26,292 nucleotides of DNA from Catenibacterium mitsuoka_A (GCF_964259225.1 NZ_CAXVKN010000030.1); one strand, 5' to 3'; positions 17,452 to 25,695 are shown, numbered from the stretch's first letter. The notes: generated by a model not told the origin, from the sequence alone. Translations and numbers: made by a program.

Positions 17452-19257
17452 ATATTCAAAGTAGAATAGAACACCTTTTTCTGTATTTTCTACTCCAAAA
17501 TGATATCCATGTCTCTCTAATATCGCTTTTACGATAGGAAGACCGAGTCCTGTTCCACCTTGATCCTTAGAAATATAGGCTTCCCAGATAGATTCCATCT
17601 CTTCCTGAGAAAGATGATGTCCTTCATTTTCTATCTCAAAGCGATGCTTCATAATACGATATGTGATTGTACCATGTTCTTCGGTATGTTTAATCGCATT
17701 AGATGTGAGGTTGTTAATGACTCTTTCTATCTGAATAGGATCACAATCTAAATCAACAACTTCATATTCCTTTACTACATGAAGTTGTTTCTTTTCTAAT
17801 TCATATTCAAAATCATCTATAACTTCTTCTACTAATTCAGATAATGAAACATAATAGTTATTAAGTTCAATCTTACCTGATTCTAAACGTGAAAGTTCCA
17901 ACATTGTGAGTACAATACCATTAATACGCTCTATCTGTTCATTGATGATAGAAATATATTTTTCTCTTGATTCCTGTGTTGTAGCATCTTCTAATAATTC
18001 AGAATAACCGGCAATAATACCAAGAGGTGTTTTGATCTCATGTGTGAAGTTCGCAATAAACTGTTTTCTTGTATGTTCAAGTCTTTGGACATGTTCTAAT
18101 TGTTCAGTAAGCTGATTGATTGTATTCTCTAAGTTCGTACTCATAATGTTAATATTGTTTTCTAATTGTCCTATTTCATCATGACGTGTAATTAAAAACT
18201 TCTCACTGAAATCATTTTTCGCAATTTCACTTGTAACTTCTGATACATGTCTTAATGGTTTAGTAATCATATGTGAGATTACAATAGAAATCACAACATT
18301 TAACCAGAGCACAATAATATAAATATACCAAGAATGTTCAAAATAGTTCACAGCAGCTCTTTTAGTTAATTTTGGTATAAAGCTTGCAGATACAAAATAA
18401 CCTTTTACACCACTTGTATTTGATACAGAAGAGATTTCCTGATTAAGTTCTGAAAGCACAATAGTCATTGTACCATCACCTACATTAATACTCTTAGAAT
18501 GCACATAATCAGACCCTTTTGAATATTCAATACTATCAATCTTCTTGATTTGTTTCTCTAATGCCTTCTTTAACTTCTTATAATCCGTAAACTCTCTTCC
18601 ACCACTTGAACCATTTCTTTCATAAAAACATCTTTCTGACATATACCAAGATATTTTATACTTCTTCAATGATTTATGTGAGTTATTAAGTAACACCTTA
18701 CCATTAATCGCAAGATAAGCAGGATGAATACCTGTTGTATCCATTGATGTATAGTATTCAACTTCTTGTTCGCCATCATTAATATAATATTGTTTCTTTT
18801 TAGACTGTGCACCGCCTATAACTACTTCATAGTTCTCATCCGGATGGGCAATCATATATTCATTGATTTTCTTTACTAAATTATTTTCAGATATATCTAC
18901 CATGATTTCTTGACTCTTATTTTCATCAAGAATCCATAATTGAGATACATGTAAAGAAGCACTGCTCACAAATGACTTAATATTATTATCACTATCAACA
19001 ATTGCAGACATACCTTCATTGGTTAGGTAGTAATTCTTTAAATATTTGGTCATATTCTTATTATCTAATGAATATTCTGTTTGATAAATACTCTGCAAAC
19101 CTGAAGTGAGTGAAGCATCGTAAGTTGAACTAATAAGACGCTCTTTGTATTCTGTAATACCTTGTAAGGACATAAGTCCTAGAATAATAATAAATACAAA
19201 CAACATTAAGAAGAAAGTACGCTGTACAAGTCCAAAAGACCATTTAGTCTTCTTCAT
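17449..19257 (-). CDS. Two-component sensor histidine kinase
   Basis: A 602-residue membrane kinase. Order: TM1 (about 12-31), an extracellular region of ~280 residues that I cannot assign, TM2 (about 310-330), HAMP linker (about 331-383), dimerisation domain with phospho-acceptor H406 in NFTHEIKTPLG, and ATPase domain with N box (ERVINNLTSNAIKHT, about 511-525), a G1 box variant IENEG (542-546, no DxGxG) and G2 GGTGLGL (567-573). The IENEG variant is common in VanS-like kinases. The start overlaps the response regulator gene by 14 bases and has only a weak ribosome binding site, so it likely depends on translation of the regulator. The signal is unknown. Confidence 0.92.
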   Translation of the reverse strand: MKKTKWSFGLVQRTFFLMLFVFIIILGLMSLQGITEYKERLISSTYDASLTSGLQSIYQTEYSLDNKNMTKYLKNYYLTNEGMSAIVDSDNNIKSFVSSASLHVSQLWILDENKSQEIMVDISENNLVKKINEYMIAHPDENYEVVIGGAQSKKKQYYINDGEQEVEYYTSMDTTGIHPAYLAINGKVLLNNSHKSLKKYKISWYMSERCFYERNGSSGGREFTDYKKLKKALEKQIKKIDSIEYSKGSDYVHSKSINVGDGTMTIVLSELNQEISSVSNTSGVKGYFVSASFIPKLTKRAAVNYFEHSWYIYIIVLWLNVVISIVISHMITKPLRHVSEVTSEIAKNDFSEKFLITRHDEIGQLENNINIMSTNLENTINQLTEQLEHVQRLEHTRKQFIANFTHEIKTPLGIIAGYSELLEDATTQESREKYISIINEQIERINGIVLTMLELSRLESGKIELNNYYVSLSELVEEVIDDFEYELEKKQLHVVKEYEVVDLDCDPIQIERVINNLTSNAIKHTEEHGTITYRIMKHRFEIENEGHHLSQEEMESIWEAYISKDQGGTGLGLPIVKAILERHGYHFGVENTEKGVLFYFEY

Positions 19258-19906
19258 CCGTATATGTATAACCTGCCTTCATAATAGTCTGAATACGATG
19301 TGAATGTACACCTAACTTTTTTCTTAGTTTCTTAATATAAGTATCTACAGCACGTCCATCACCATAATAATCATAACCCCAAACCTTATTTAAAATCTGA
19401 GAACGAGTAAATAACTGATTCTTATTATTTAGAAATAACTCCATCAATAAATACTCTTTATTAGGAAGTGCTACCGCTTCACCATCCACATACATGAGAT
19501 GCTTACTTTCATCTAACCAGATTGTTTCTTTATCTTCTTTTTCTGTCTTCTTGCTTCTATTTAAAATAGCCTGACATTTCGCATATAAAACAGAAGGTTT
19601 AAAAGGTTTAGCAATATAATCATCTGCACCTACATGATAACCATCCAACATATTATCAGTTTCAGATAACGCACTGATAAAAATAATAGGCATATCATAT
19701 TTTTCACGGATCTTCTTACATGTTTCATACCCATCCATTCCTGGCATCATAATATCAAGTAAGACCATATCAATATCCTGATTCACTTTATCTAAAGCAT
19801 CATAACCATCTACAGCTTCAATGACTTCATAATCTCTTGTTGCGAAATATTCTTTAATAATATCTCTAATCAGTACTTCATCTTCTACAACTAATAATTT
19901 ATACAT
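19244..19906 (-). CDS. OmpR/PhoB-family response regulator
   Basis: 220 residues: a receiver domain (1-118) with acidic pocket E8-D9, phospho-acceptor D51 (LLDIMMPGMDG), S79 and K100 (AKPF), then a winged-helix DNA-binding domain (about 125-216) ending in RIQTIMKAGYTY. It pairs with the kinase encoded directly downstream, which it overlaps by 14 bases. The start at 19906 follows GGAGG at 6 bases spacing; the longer frame to 19954 would read through the terminator hairpin of the upstream gene. No clear promoter lies between that terminator and this gene, so it may rely on readthrough from the phosphoglucomutase gene or on a poor TATTAT site near 19925. Confidence 0.93.
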   Translation of the reverse strand: MYKLLVVEDEVLIRDIIKEYFATRDYEVIEAVDGYDALDKVNQDIDMVLLDIMMPGMDGYETCKKIREKYDMPIIFISALSETDNMLDGYHVGADDYIAKPFKPSVLYAKCQAILNRSKKTEKEDKETIWLDESKHLMYVDGEAVALPNKEYLLMELFLNNKNQLFTRSQILNKVWGYDYYGDGRAVDTYIKKLRKKLGVHSHRIQTIMKAGYTYTDEED

Positions 19907-19920
19907 TTTACACCTCCAAA

Positions 19921-19950
19921 TAATAAAGGACTCTATCGAAGATAGAGCCC
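19921..19950 (-). terminator. Weak terminator after the phosphoglucomutase gene
   Basis: On the minus strand CTCTATC (19947..19941) pairs with GATAGAG (19937..19931), loop of 3, extended by two G-C pairs after one mismatch. The tail is only TTTATTA. It sits right before the ribosome binding site of the response regulator gene, so partial readthrough is plausible. Confidence 0.65.
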
Positions 19951-19959
19951 CCATATGAG

Positions 19960-21645
19960 TTATTCACCAATTAATTCCATCATTGCTTTATGGAATACTT
20001 CTGTCTTATCAGCAGCATCCTTAGCATCTTTACCCTTAATTGAGAAATAGAATTTACATTTAGGTTCTGTACCAGAAGGTCTAGCAGCAATCCAAGAACC
20101 ATCTTCTAGATAATACTTTAATACATTTGACTTAGGTAAGTCAATTGTAGTGCCATCAGAACGTTCACTTGTTGCATAATCTTCACTTAATACAACCTTT
20201 ACGCCACCAATTTCAGTAGGCTTATCCTGTCTTAAAGTATCCATCATTTCTTTAATGCGTGCAGCACCTGCAGCGCCAGCCTTTGCTAAGGCAATCTGTG
20301 ATTCCTTGAATGTACCATACTTAGCATATAATTCATTCAATACATCAATAAGATCCTTACCCTGCTTCTTATAGTAGTTACCACATTCAGCAGCAAGTAA
20401 TACAGCCTGTACAGCATCTTTATCTCTTACGAAGTCTTCTACAACACAGCCATAGCTTTCTTCATAACCGAAGATGAACTGTTTTTCATGAGTCTTTTCA
20501 TACTTTCTGATTTTATCACCAATGAACTTGAATCCAGTTAATGTCTTTTCAACATCAACACCATAGTTTCTCGCAACTAATTCACCAAGATCACTTGTGA
20601 CAATAGTATTATACATAACTGCATTATCAGGTAATGTACCCTTCTCTTTTCTCTGAGATAAGATATATTCAAGATATACAGCAGCACTCTGGTTACCACT
20701 CATTAATACATATTCACCATTGTGCTTTGCGACAACACCAAGTCTATCACCATCTGGGTCTGTAATTGCGACTACATCAGCATCTACTTCTTTCGCAAGC
20801 TTAATAGCTAATTCATAAGAAGCGTCTACTTCTGGGTTTGGAGACTTAGTATTTGTATAATCTGGATCAGGTGCACACTGTGCAAGTACTGGCACAATAT
20901 CATAACCTAATCTCTTTAAGCATGTTCTTACAGGGATGTTATCTGCACCATGCTGTGGTGAATAAACAATCTTGAAATCAGACTTATCTAGTCCAGGATT
21001 GATTTCAATACCCATTACAGCTTTATAATAAGCTTCATCTACTTCTTCTCCTACCCATGTAATGAATGGATAAGCTTCTTCATCACTGATCTGTTCGATT
21101 TCTAATTCGTCATCAATTTCATTTACATAATCAACAACGATATCACCCCATTCAGGGATTAACTGACAACCAGTATCATCATATACTTTATAACCGTTAT
21201 ATTCCTTAGGGTTATGAGAAGCAGTAATCATGATACCACCTGCACATTTTAAATAACGTACTGCGAAAGATAATTCTGGAGTAGGTCTTAAAGATTCCAT
21301 GATATAAGACTTAATACCAAACTTTGCGAGAATCTTTGCAGATTCAATCGCAAAACGATATGACATATGTCTATTATCATAACTGATTGCCACTCCACGT
21401 TCTTTACCTTCTGGTAAATTAGCTACATATTTCGCAAATCCCATATTTGCTTTACGAACTGTATAAATGTTCATACGGTTTGTACCTGCACCTAAAATAC
21501 CACGCATACCTGCTGTACCGAATTCAAGATTCTTATAGAAAGCATCTTCCTTCTGTTCTTCTGTCATTCCGGCAAGTTCTGCCTTTAATGAAGCGTCCAT
21601 GCCTTCATAATTTAACCATTGCTCATATTTTTTATTAATATCCAT
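19960..21645 (-). CDS. pgcA: Phosphoglucomutase / phosphomannomutase
   Basis: 561 residues, typical for the long Firmicutes alpha-D-phosphohexomutases that interconvert glucose-1-P and glucose-6-P (PgcA type). Active-site loop TASHNP with catalytic S143; metal loop DPDGDR (296-301); sugar-binding loop GYEESYG (393-399); C-terminal phosphate-binding loop RPSGTEPK (522-529). GAGGTG precedes the ATG by about 10 bases. It links glucose-6-P with polysaccharide and cell-envelope precursor synthesis. Its promoter lies immediately upstream and a weak terminator lies just after it. Mannose activity cannot be excluded from sequence. Confidence 0.93.
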   Translation of the reverse strand: MDINKKYEQWLNYEGMDASLKAELAGMTEEQKEDAFYKNLEFGTAGMRGILGAGTNRMNIYTVRKANMGFAKYVANLPEGKERGVAISYDNRHMSYRFAIESAKILAKFGIKSYIMESLRPTPELSFAVRYLKCAGGIMITASHNPKEYNGYKVYDDTGCQLIPEWGDIVVDYVNEIDDELEIEQISDEEAYPFITWVGEEVDEAYYKAVMGIEINPGLDKSDFKIVYSPQHGADNIPVRTCLKRLGYDIVPVLAQCAPDPDYTNTKSPNPEVDASYELAIKLAKEVDADVVAITDPDGDRLGVVAKHNGEYVLMSGNQSAAVYLEYILSQRKEKGTLPDNAVMYNTIVTSDLGELVARNYGVDVEKTLTGFKFIGDKIRKYEKTHEKQFIFGYEESYGCVVEDFVRDKDAVQAVLLAAECGNYYKKQGKDLIDVLNELYAKYGTFKESQIALAKAGAAGAARIKEMMDTLRQDKPTEIGGVKVVLSEDYATSERSDGTTIDLPKSNVLKYYLEDGSWIAARPSGTEPKCKFYFSIKGKDAKDAADKTEVFHKAMMELIGE

Positions 21646-21669
21646 TTTTAAGCGTCACCTCTTGGCACT

Positions 21670-21698
21670 ATTATACCATTTTCGATAACCTATAGAAA
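21670..21698 (-). promoter_or_regulatory. Extended -10 promoter of the phosphoglucomutase gene
   Basis: On the minus strand TGGTATAAT (21678..21670), with a weak TTTCTA (21698..21693) 17 bases upstream of TATAAT. Transcription would start near 21663, about 18 bases before the start codon. Confidence 0.55.
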
Positions 21699-21835
21699 CA
21701 AAAAGCGCTACAGTTACATTATTTTCTCATAACTTTTACTTATATTTTAGATACTTCTCTAAATCAAATAGTAATATTTACGAATATCAATAAGTTTTTG
21801 TCGATAACTCCTAAGTAAACACTTACAGATATACT

Positions 21836-21869
21836 AAAAAAGGGATTAGTGATCTCTCACTACGTCCCC
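21836..21869 (-). terminator. Terminator of the ybaK-like gene
   Basis: On the minus strand TAGTGA (21862..21857) pairs with TCACTA (21852..21847), with GGG/CCC pairs outside an internal bulge, then TTTTTT (21841..21836). The stem lies within the last codons of the gene. Confidence 0.65.
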
Positions 21870-22331
21870 TATTTTTGCATCACAATAAGTTGTAATATCC
21901 TTAGATGAAACAATCATCTGATAGCCTCTTTTACCTGCTGAGAGAGCGATAGGGCGGTCTTTTTCTATGCTGGCATCAAAATACGTTGGAAACTTCTTTT
22001 TCATGCCAACAGGAGAACAACCTCCACGCATATAACCTGTAAGACCTAGTAAATCCTTCATATGAAGCATTTCTACCTTCTTATGTCCAGATAGTTTAGC
22101 GAGCTTCTTCAAGTCTATTTCCTCTAATACAGGAATACAGCATACTAAATAATCATGGTCTTCATGTAATACAAGTGTCTTATAGATATCACCTGCATCC
22201 ATATCTACTTGTGATGCTACATGTTCACCACTTAAATGTTCTTCATCATATTCATATGTTTTGATTTCATAAGGAATCTTATCACGATCTAGCATTCTTA
22301 ATGCATTTGTTTTAATTTTACTCTTTTTCAT
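21846..22331 (-). CDS. ybaK: Cys-tRNA(Pro) deacylase, YbaK/EbsC family
   Basis: 161 residues, the normal length for this free-standing editing protein, which hydrolyses misacylated Cys-tRNA(Pro). Family landmarks: GDIYKTLVL with the conserved lysine K51, the VLEEIDLKKLAKLSG segment, GYMRGGCSPVGMKKKFP (the G-x-SP-x-G loop) and the ending SAGKRGYQMIVSSKDI. The start at 22331 is an ATG 7 bases after AAGGTGA; an in-frame GTG at 22340 is part of that site and is not the start. Nothing in the neighbourhood relates to tRNA, which is common for this gene. Confidence 0.92.
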   Translation of the reverse strand: MKKSKIKTNALRMLDRDKIPYEIKTYEYDEEHLSGEHVASQVDMDAGDIYKTLVLHEDHDYLVCCIPVLEEIDLKKLAKLSGHKKVEMLHMKDLLGLTGYMRGGCSPVGMKKKFPTYFDASIEKDRPIALSAGKRGYQMIVSSKDITTYCDAKIGDVVRDH

Positions 22332-22350
22332 ATATATCACCTTGGATGAT

Positions 22351-22359
22351 ATTATAGCA
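22351..22359 (-). promoter_or_regulatory. Extended -10 motif before the ybaK-like gene
   Basis: TGCTATAAT on the minus strand, a few bases after the stop codon of the HD-domain gene. Transcription would start almost at the ribosome binding site, giving a very short leader, so it may be a secondary promoter. Confidence 0.4.
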
Positions 22360-22361
22360 CT

Positions 22362-23024
22362 TTATCGTGGCCAATGTTCATTTTCTACAAAATAAGTAGC
22401 TTCCATATCCGCTGTAGATAAGGCGAAAGCTTCAGGGAAACGATTAAATACATTACCTACAGTTCTGGCATCATCACCATAACTAAAGCCCATATGATAG
22501 GCAATAGCGGCTGTTTCTATATCTGTAAGCTTTAGATAACGATTCATAATATAAACACTCTTAGAACCATGTCCTACAGGGAATGCATCTTCTATTGTAT
22601 AGAAAGGCACCTGTTCCCATTGTCCTTGCGCATTCTTCTTGTTACGCATTTCTGTCTTATAAATATCGACCTTACATAAATCATGAAATAAAGCACATAA
22701 TGCTATACTTTCTTCACTCATAGATAAATGATAACCTGGTTCACAACGCTTTTTTACATAGCTTCTAAAGCAGAAATAGACATGGAGACTATGGTCACAT
22801 AAACCACCCTCATAATCTCCATGATAACGTGTACTTGCAGGTGCTCTATAGAAATCAGTACCTTCTAGCCATGAAAGAAGATCATAAATTCCTTCTCTTT
22901 GTATATACTTATGACAAATATCATTAAATAAAGTTTTTACTTCAATAGAAGATAAATCATCCTTTTCAGGATACATATCTTTTGCGAGTCTTAATAAAAT
23001 ACCATCTTTACCAATTGTTTTCAT
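22362..23024 (-). CDS. HD-domain phosphohydrolase
   Basis: 220 residues with an HD-superfamily metal site: H78 (GGLCDHSLHV), the HD pair H114-D115 (ALFHDLCK), H152 (VGHGSKS), H177 (AYHMGF) and D206. Such proteins hydrolyse phosphate esters of nucleotides or nucleic acids. This arrangement, with a first His about 36 residues before HD and a later GHGxKS, is shared with exonuclease/phosphatase-like HD proteins, but no OB-fold domain like that of YhaM is present. I cannot name the substrate. GAGGAG lies 8 bases before the ATG, and an extended -10 lies at 23053..23045. It ends 30 bases before the ybaK-like start, and the two are probably co-transcribed. Confidence 0.82.
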   Translation of the reverse strand: MKTIGKDGILLRLAKDMYPEKDDLSSIEVKTLFNDICHKYIQREGIYDLLSWLEGTDFYRAPASTRYHGDYEGGLCDHSLHVYFCFRSYVKKRCEPGYHLSMSEESIALCALFHDLCKVDIYKTEMRNKKNAQGQWEQVPFYTIEDAFPVGHGSKSVYIMNRYLKLTDIETAAIAYHMGFSYGDDARTVGNVFNRFPEAFALSTADMEATYFVENEHWPR

Positions 23025-23044
23025 GTTTACATCTCCTCGTCTCT

Positions 23045-23053
23045 ATTATACCA
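23045..23053 (-). promoter_or_regulatory. Extended -10 promoter of the HD-domain gene
   Basis: TGGTATAAT on the minus strand, identical to the phosphoglucomutase element. It lies 20 bases before the start codon. No good -35 is visible. The divergent desulfhydrase gene has TATACT at 23097-23102. Confidence 0.55.
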
Positions 23054-23120
23054 AACTTTTTTGTAAGAAAAGTGTGTATTTGTTTTATATTTCTACTATA
23101 CTATTTTTAGGGGTGATTAC

Positions 23121-24098
23121 ATGAACAAACTACATTTGGCCCAGCTGCCTACTCCTATTGAAAAAATAGACTATCTTTCCAACAAATATAAACCAAGTAT
23201 TTTTGTGAAAAGAGATGACTTAACAGATAGTGTGGCATCTGGTAATAAGATTAGAAAACTAGAATACAGTGTTGCAGAAGCTTTATCTTTAGGGTGTGAT
23301 ACACTGATCACTAATGGTGGATTCCAATCCAACCATTGTCGATCTACTGCCGCAGTAGCCGCAAAACTAGGATTGAAGTGTATTCTTATACTTAGAAAAG
23401 AACCTGGTGAAAATATTAAAACAGCCAACTTCCTTTTAGATCATATGCTTGGTGCTGATATAAGAGTAAAGGAACATGATGATTTTCAAGCACATAAAGA
23501 TGAGATGATGCAGGAAGTCTACCAGGAAGTATTAGATAAAGGTGGTAAACCTTATATTATTCCTATGGGTGCTAGTAATGGAATCGGTACTTTAGGTTAT
23601 ATTGATGCTTTTGATGAAATACTAGAATATGAGAAAAAGACTGGTATTGTGTTCGATACTATTATTGATGCAGTAGGCTCTGGAGGAACTTATACTGGTT
23701 TATATTTGGGTAATGAATTAAGACAAGCTCATAAAGATATTGTAGGTATTAATGTATGTGATGATGCTAATTTCTTTATTAATGAAATTAATAGTATTAT
23801 TGATGATACATTACCTCATCTTGATGTAAAAGATGTAGAGAGAAGTCATATTCATATTATTGATGGATATGTAGGAAGAGGATATTCTTTAAGTCGCAAA
23901 GAAGAATTAGAAGCTATTTCTGACTTATCTAGACATAGTGGTATTATTCTAGATCCTGTATATACAGGCAAAGCGTATTATGGACTAATCCATGAATTAG
24001 AAAAAGGTACATTTGATCATGCAAAGAATATACTATTTATGCACACAGGTGGTATATATTGTTTATTCTCTAAATCAAAAGAAATAATCTCAGCCTAG
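23121..24098 (+). CDS. D-cysteine desulfhydrase / ACC deaminase family PLP enzyme
   Basis: 325 residues of the fold-type II PLP family. PLP lysine K43 lies in SGNKIRKLE, the carboxylate-binding loop is GGFQSNHCR (66-74), and the phosphate cup is GSGGTYTG (about 187-194). The string GNKIRKLEYSVAEALSLGCDTLIT resembles DcyD, which splits D-cysteine into pyruvate, ammonia and sulfide. ACC deaminases are close relatives, so the substrate is probable only; D-cysteine is favoured in a gut-type anaerobe. GGGGTGA precedes the ATG with short spacing. The gene is divergent from the HD-domain gene and convergent with the FtsX-like gene, with which it shares a palindromic stop codon and terminator. Confidence 0.85.
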   Translation: MNKLHLAQLPTPIEKIDYLSNKYKPSIFVKRDDLTDSVASGNKIRKLEYSVAEALSLGCDTLITNGGFQSNHCRSTAAVAAKLGLKCILILRKEPGENIKTANFLLDHMLGADIRVKEHDDFQAHKDEMMQEVYQEVLDKGGKPYIIPMGASNGIGTLGYIDAFDEILEYEKKTGIVFDTIIDAVGSGGTYTGLYLGNELRQAHKDIVGINVCDDANFFINEINSIIDDTLPHLDVKDVERSHIHIIDGYVGRGYSLSRKEELEAISDLSRHSGIILDPVYTGKAYYGLIHELEKGTFDHAKNILFMHTGGIYCLFSKSKEIISA

Positions 24099-24112
24099 GC
24101 TGAGATCTTTTT
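24087..24112. terminator. Palindromic bidirectional terminator carrying both stop codons
   Basis: A perfect 20-bp palindrome (24087-24106) with arms ATCTCAGCC and GGCTGAGAT and centre TA. On the plus strand it is followed by CTTTTT. The centre CCTAGG gives a TAG stop on each strand (24096-24098 plus; 24097-24095 minus), so the two convergent genes overlap by 4 bases. The minus-strand tail (TATTTC) is poorer. Confidence 0.8.
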
Positions 24113-25219
24113 CTTATAAGCGATAATCACTGTTTCTAAATACATAATAGATGTAATACCAATAGACTCTATTAATATTCTAGGTGTATAGGTTGTTTTG
24201 ATCTTTCTTGTTTCTTTTTGTGACATATTCACATCATGCTGAGATAAATAAGTATTAATTGTATATTTAGAAAGAGATGGACTTGTGAAACATGAAATAG
24301 TAAATGAAATCATAAAGATAATAAGTATCTTACTAAGATTATGTGTTTTAAATAGTTTATGGCATATAAGTATTAAAAAGAGCGAACTAATAATTAATAT
24401 AATCAAAGGAATCATCTTTAACTTATCACATATATTTTCAAAGATAGAGACACATGCATTATATTGTGCATCATTGGATGTAAGCTGGAGATGATTCCAA
24501 TCCAATGGTTTTCTTTGTGCTTTCTTTATAAAGCCTTCTGTATGGCTTTTTTTATTTAAATAATAAGTAACAGAAGAAACAGTTTGTTCAGCATGACTTA
24601 ATGACTGCGCTTTTGATAAAGAGATAAAGATAGTATTATAAGGCTTTAAATGACTTAATAGTCCTACTTTATTCTTATAGATTCCTACAACAGATAATGA
24701 TACATCTCCTTTTTCTGTGTTTAATTGAATATCGTCTCCTAAACTTAGATTATTATTTTTCGCAAGTGCATAAGAAATCACTGCATTGGATGTATTCTCA
24801 TCATTCTTGTTTAAAAGTCTTCCTTCTTTAAGTTTATATTCTTTTGAATTAAAGTCCTGGATCAGCGTCATAGAGGAATAACCTGCAAGAAGAAATGTAT
24901 CTTCTTGTAATTCTGTCAAACAAATACGAGGAAAAGAAAGACGTGTATTGACTGATTTAAGTGTATGTGAAGATGCATTGACTAGTTGTTCATAGTTATA
25001 AGTTTTAACATCTTTAATAGTCGTTAATTGTTTGGCATCTCTGATGCTTATTCCATTATCAGATGATAGTGTTACTTCATACTTTAATTGTTTCTTATAC
25101 TTATTAATAACCTGTGATGATCCCTGCTTAATGAACAAGCACATCATGATAAGATTCATTGTGATACATACAATGATAAATAACGATAAATAATGTAGAC
25201 CCTCTTTCCCTTTAAACAT
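24095..25219 (-). CDS. FtsX/MacB-like membrane protein (ABC permease-type), orphan
   Basis: 374 residues with the layout of FtsX-type ABC permeases: TM1 (about 10-30), a ~235-residue extracellular domain resembling the MacB periplasmic core (LKEGRLLNKNDENTSNAVIS, then LGDDIQLNTEKGDVSLSVVGIYKN), then TM2 (about 269-287), TM3 (about 297-312) and TM4 (about 347-368). The spans are short and the loop between TM3 and TM4 is long, so it may be divergent or degenerate. AAGGAGG lies 7 bases before the ATG. No ATPase or partner permease is adjacent, which is unusual for the family; it may act with a distant ATPase or have lost its partner. Confidence 0.7.
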   Translation of the reverse strand: MFKGKEGLHYLSLFIIVCITMNLIMMCLFIKQGSSQVINKYKKQLKYEVTLSSDNGISIRDAKQLTTIKDVKTYNYEQLVNASSHTLKSVNTRLSFPRICLTELQEDTFLLAGYSSMTLIQDFNSKEYKLKEGRLLNKNDENTSNAVISYALAKNNNLSLGDDIQLNTEKGDVSLSVVGIYKNKVGLLSHLKPYNTIFISLSKAQSLSHAEQTVSSVTYYLNKKSHTEGFIKKAQRKPLDWNHLQLTSNDAQYNACVSIFENICDKLKMIPLIILIISSLFLILICHKLFKTHNLSKILIIFMISFTISCFTSPSLSKYTINTYLSQHDVNMSQKETRKIKTTYTPRILIESIGITSIMYLETVIIAYKKKISA

Positions 25220-25293
25220 AATAGCGCCTCCTTATAAATATAATAAGAAATAATATTTGCGTTATTATGGAGTAAATATGGGAAAAATTGTGT

Positions 25294-25321
25294 AAAAAAA
25301 ACAGTGGATAAAATCCACTGT
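25294..25321 (-). terminator. Terminator of ptsH
   Basis: On the minus strand ACAGTGGAT (25321..25313) pairs with ATCCACTGT (25309..25301) around a 3-base loop, followed by seven T. It lies 16 bases after the stop codon. Confidence 0.9.
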
Positions 25322-25337
25322 CAAAAACAAAAGTATA

Positions 25338-25604
25338 TTATTCAGCAACTTTCTGTTCTTTGATAACCTTAGCGATAGATTCAATTACGTCCTTTTCGTC
25401 TTCACCTTCAGCTTCGATTTCTACAGTAGCCTTAGTTGGAACACCTAAAGACATAACACCCATGATTGATTTAAGGTTAACGCTCTTACCGTTATAGATT
25501 AAGTTAATATTGCTAGAGAATTTGCTAGCCTGGTTTACTAAGATTGTAGCAGGTCTTGCATGTAAACCTACTGGGTCAGATACTACGAATGATAATTTTT
25601 CCAT
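25338..25604 (-). CDS. ptsH: Phosphocarrier protein HPr
   Basis: 88 residues, the standard HPr length. HPr passes phosphate from enzyme I to the sugar-specific PTS enzymes. His15 (GLHARPA) is the catalytic phosphate carrier, and Ser46 (NLKSIMGVMSLG) is the HPr-kinase site of Gram-positive bacteria that, when phosphorylated, makes HPr the CcpA corepressor. AAGGAGG lies 10 bases before the ATG. Enzyme I (ptsI) is not downstream: a strong terminator follows directly, so ptsH is expressed alone here, unlike the usual ptsHI operon. A possible cre site lies upstream of its promoter. Confidence 0.97.
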   Translation of the reverse strand: MEKLSFVVSDPVGLHARPATILVNQASKFSSNINLIYNGKSVNLKSIMGVMSLGVPTKATVEIEAEGEDEKDVIESIAKVIKEQKVAE

Positions 25605-25635
25605 TTAAAAAATTCCTCCTTATGAATATGGTCTT

Positions 25636-25644
25636 ATTATATCA
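25636..25644 (-). promoter_or_regulatory. Extended -10 promoter of ptsH
   Basis: TGATATAAT on the minus strand (25644..25636), 31 bases before the start codon. Transcription would start near 25629. No good -35 is seen. Confidence 0.6.
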
Positions 25645-25681
25645 CAAATCCTAATTTTTTCTATACCTTTATGTTATTTTT

Positions 25682-25695
25682 TACTAACGCTTACA
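25682..25695 (-). promoter_or_regulatory. Possible cre (CcpA) site upstream of ptsH
   Basis: The minus strand reads TGTAAGCGTTAGTA, matching the cre consensus TGWAANCGNTNWCA at all but positions 12 and 13. It is centred about 60 bases before the predicted ptsH transcription start, an upstream position compatible with activation rather than blocking. A single near-match found by eye, so tentative. Confidence 0.35.

Noticed and set aside
21646..21845. Search for a small gene, RNA or cre site in the gap between the phosphoglucomutase and ybaK-like genes
   Set aside because: Only the phosphoglucomutase promoter and the ybaK terminator are visible; an AAGCGCT stretch near 21702-21708 matches the cre core but not its flanks.
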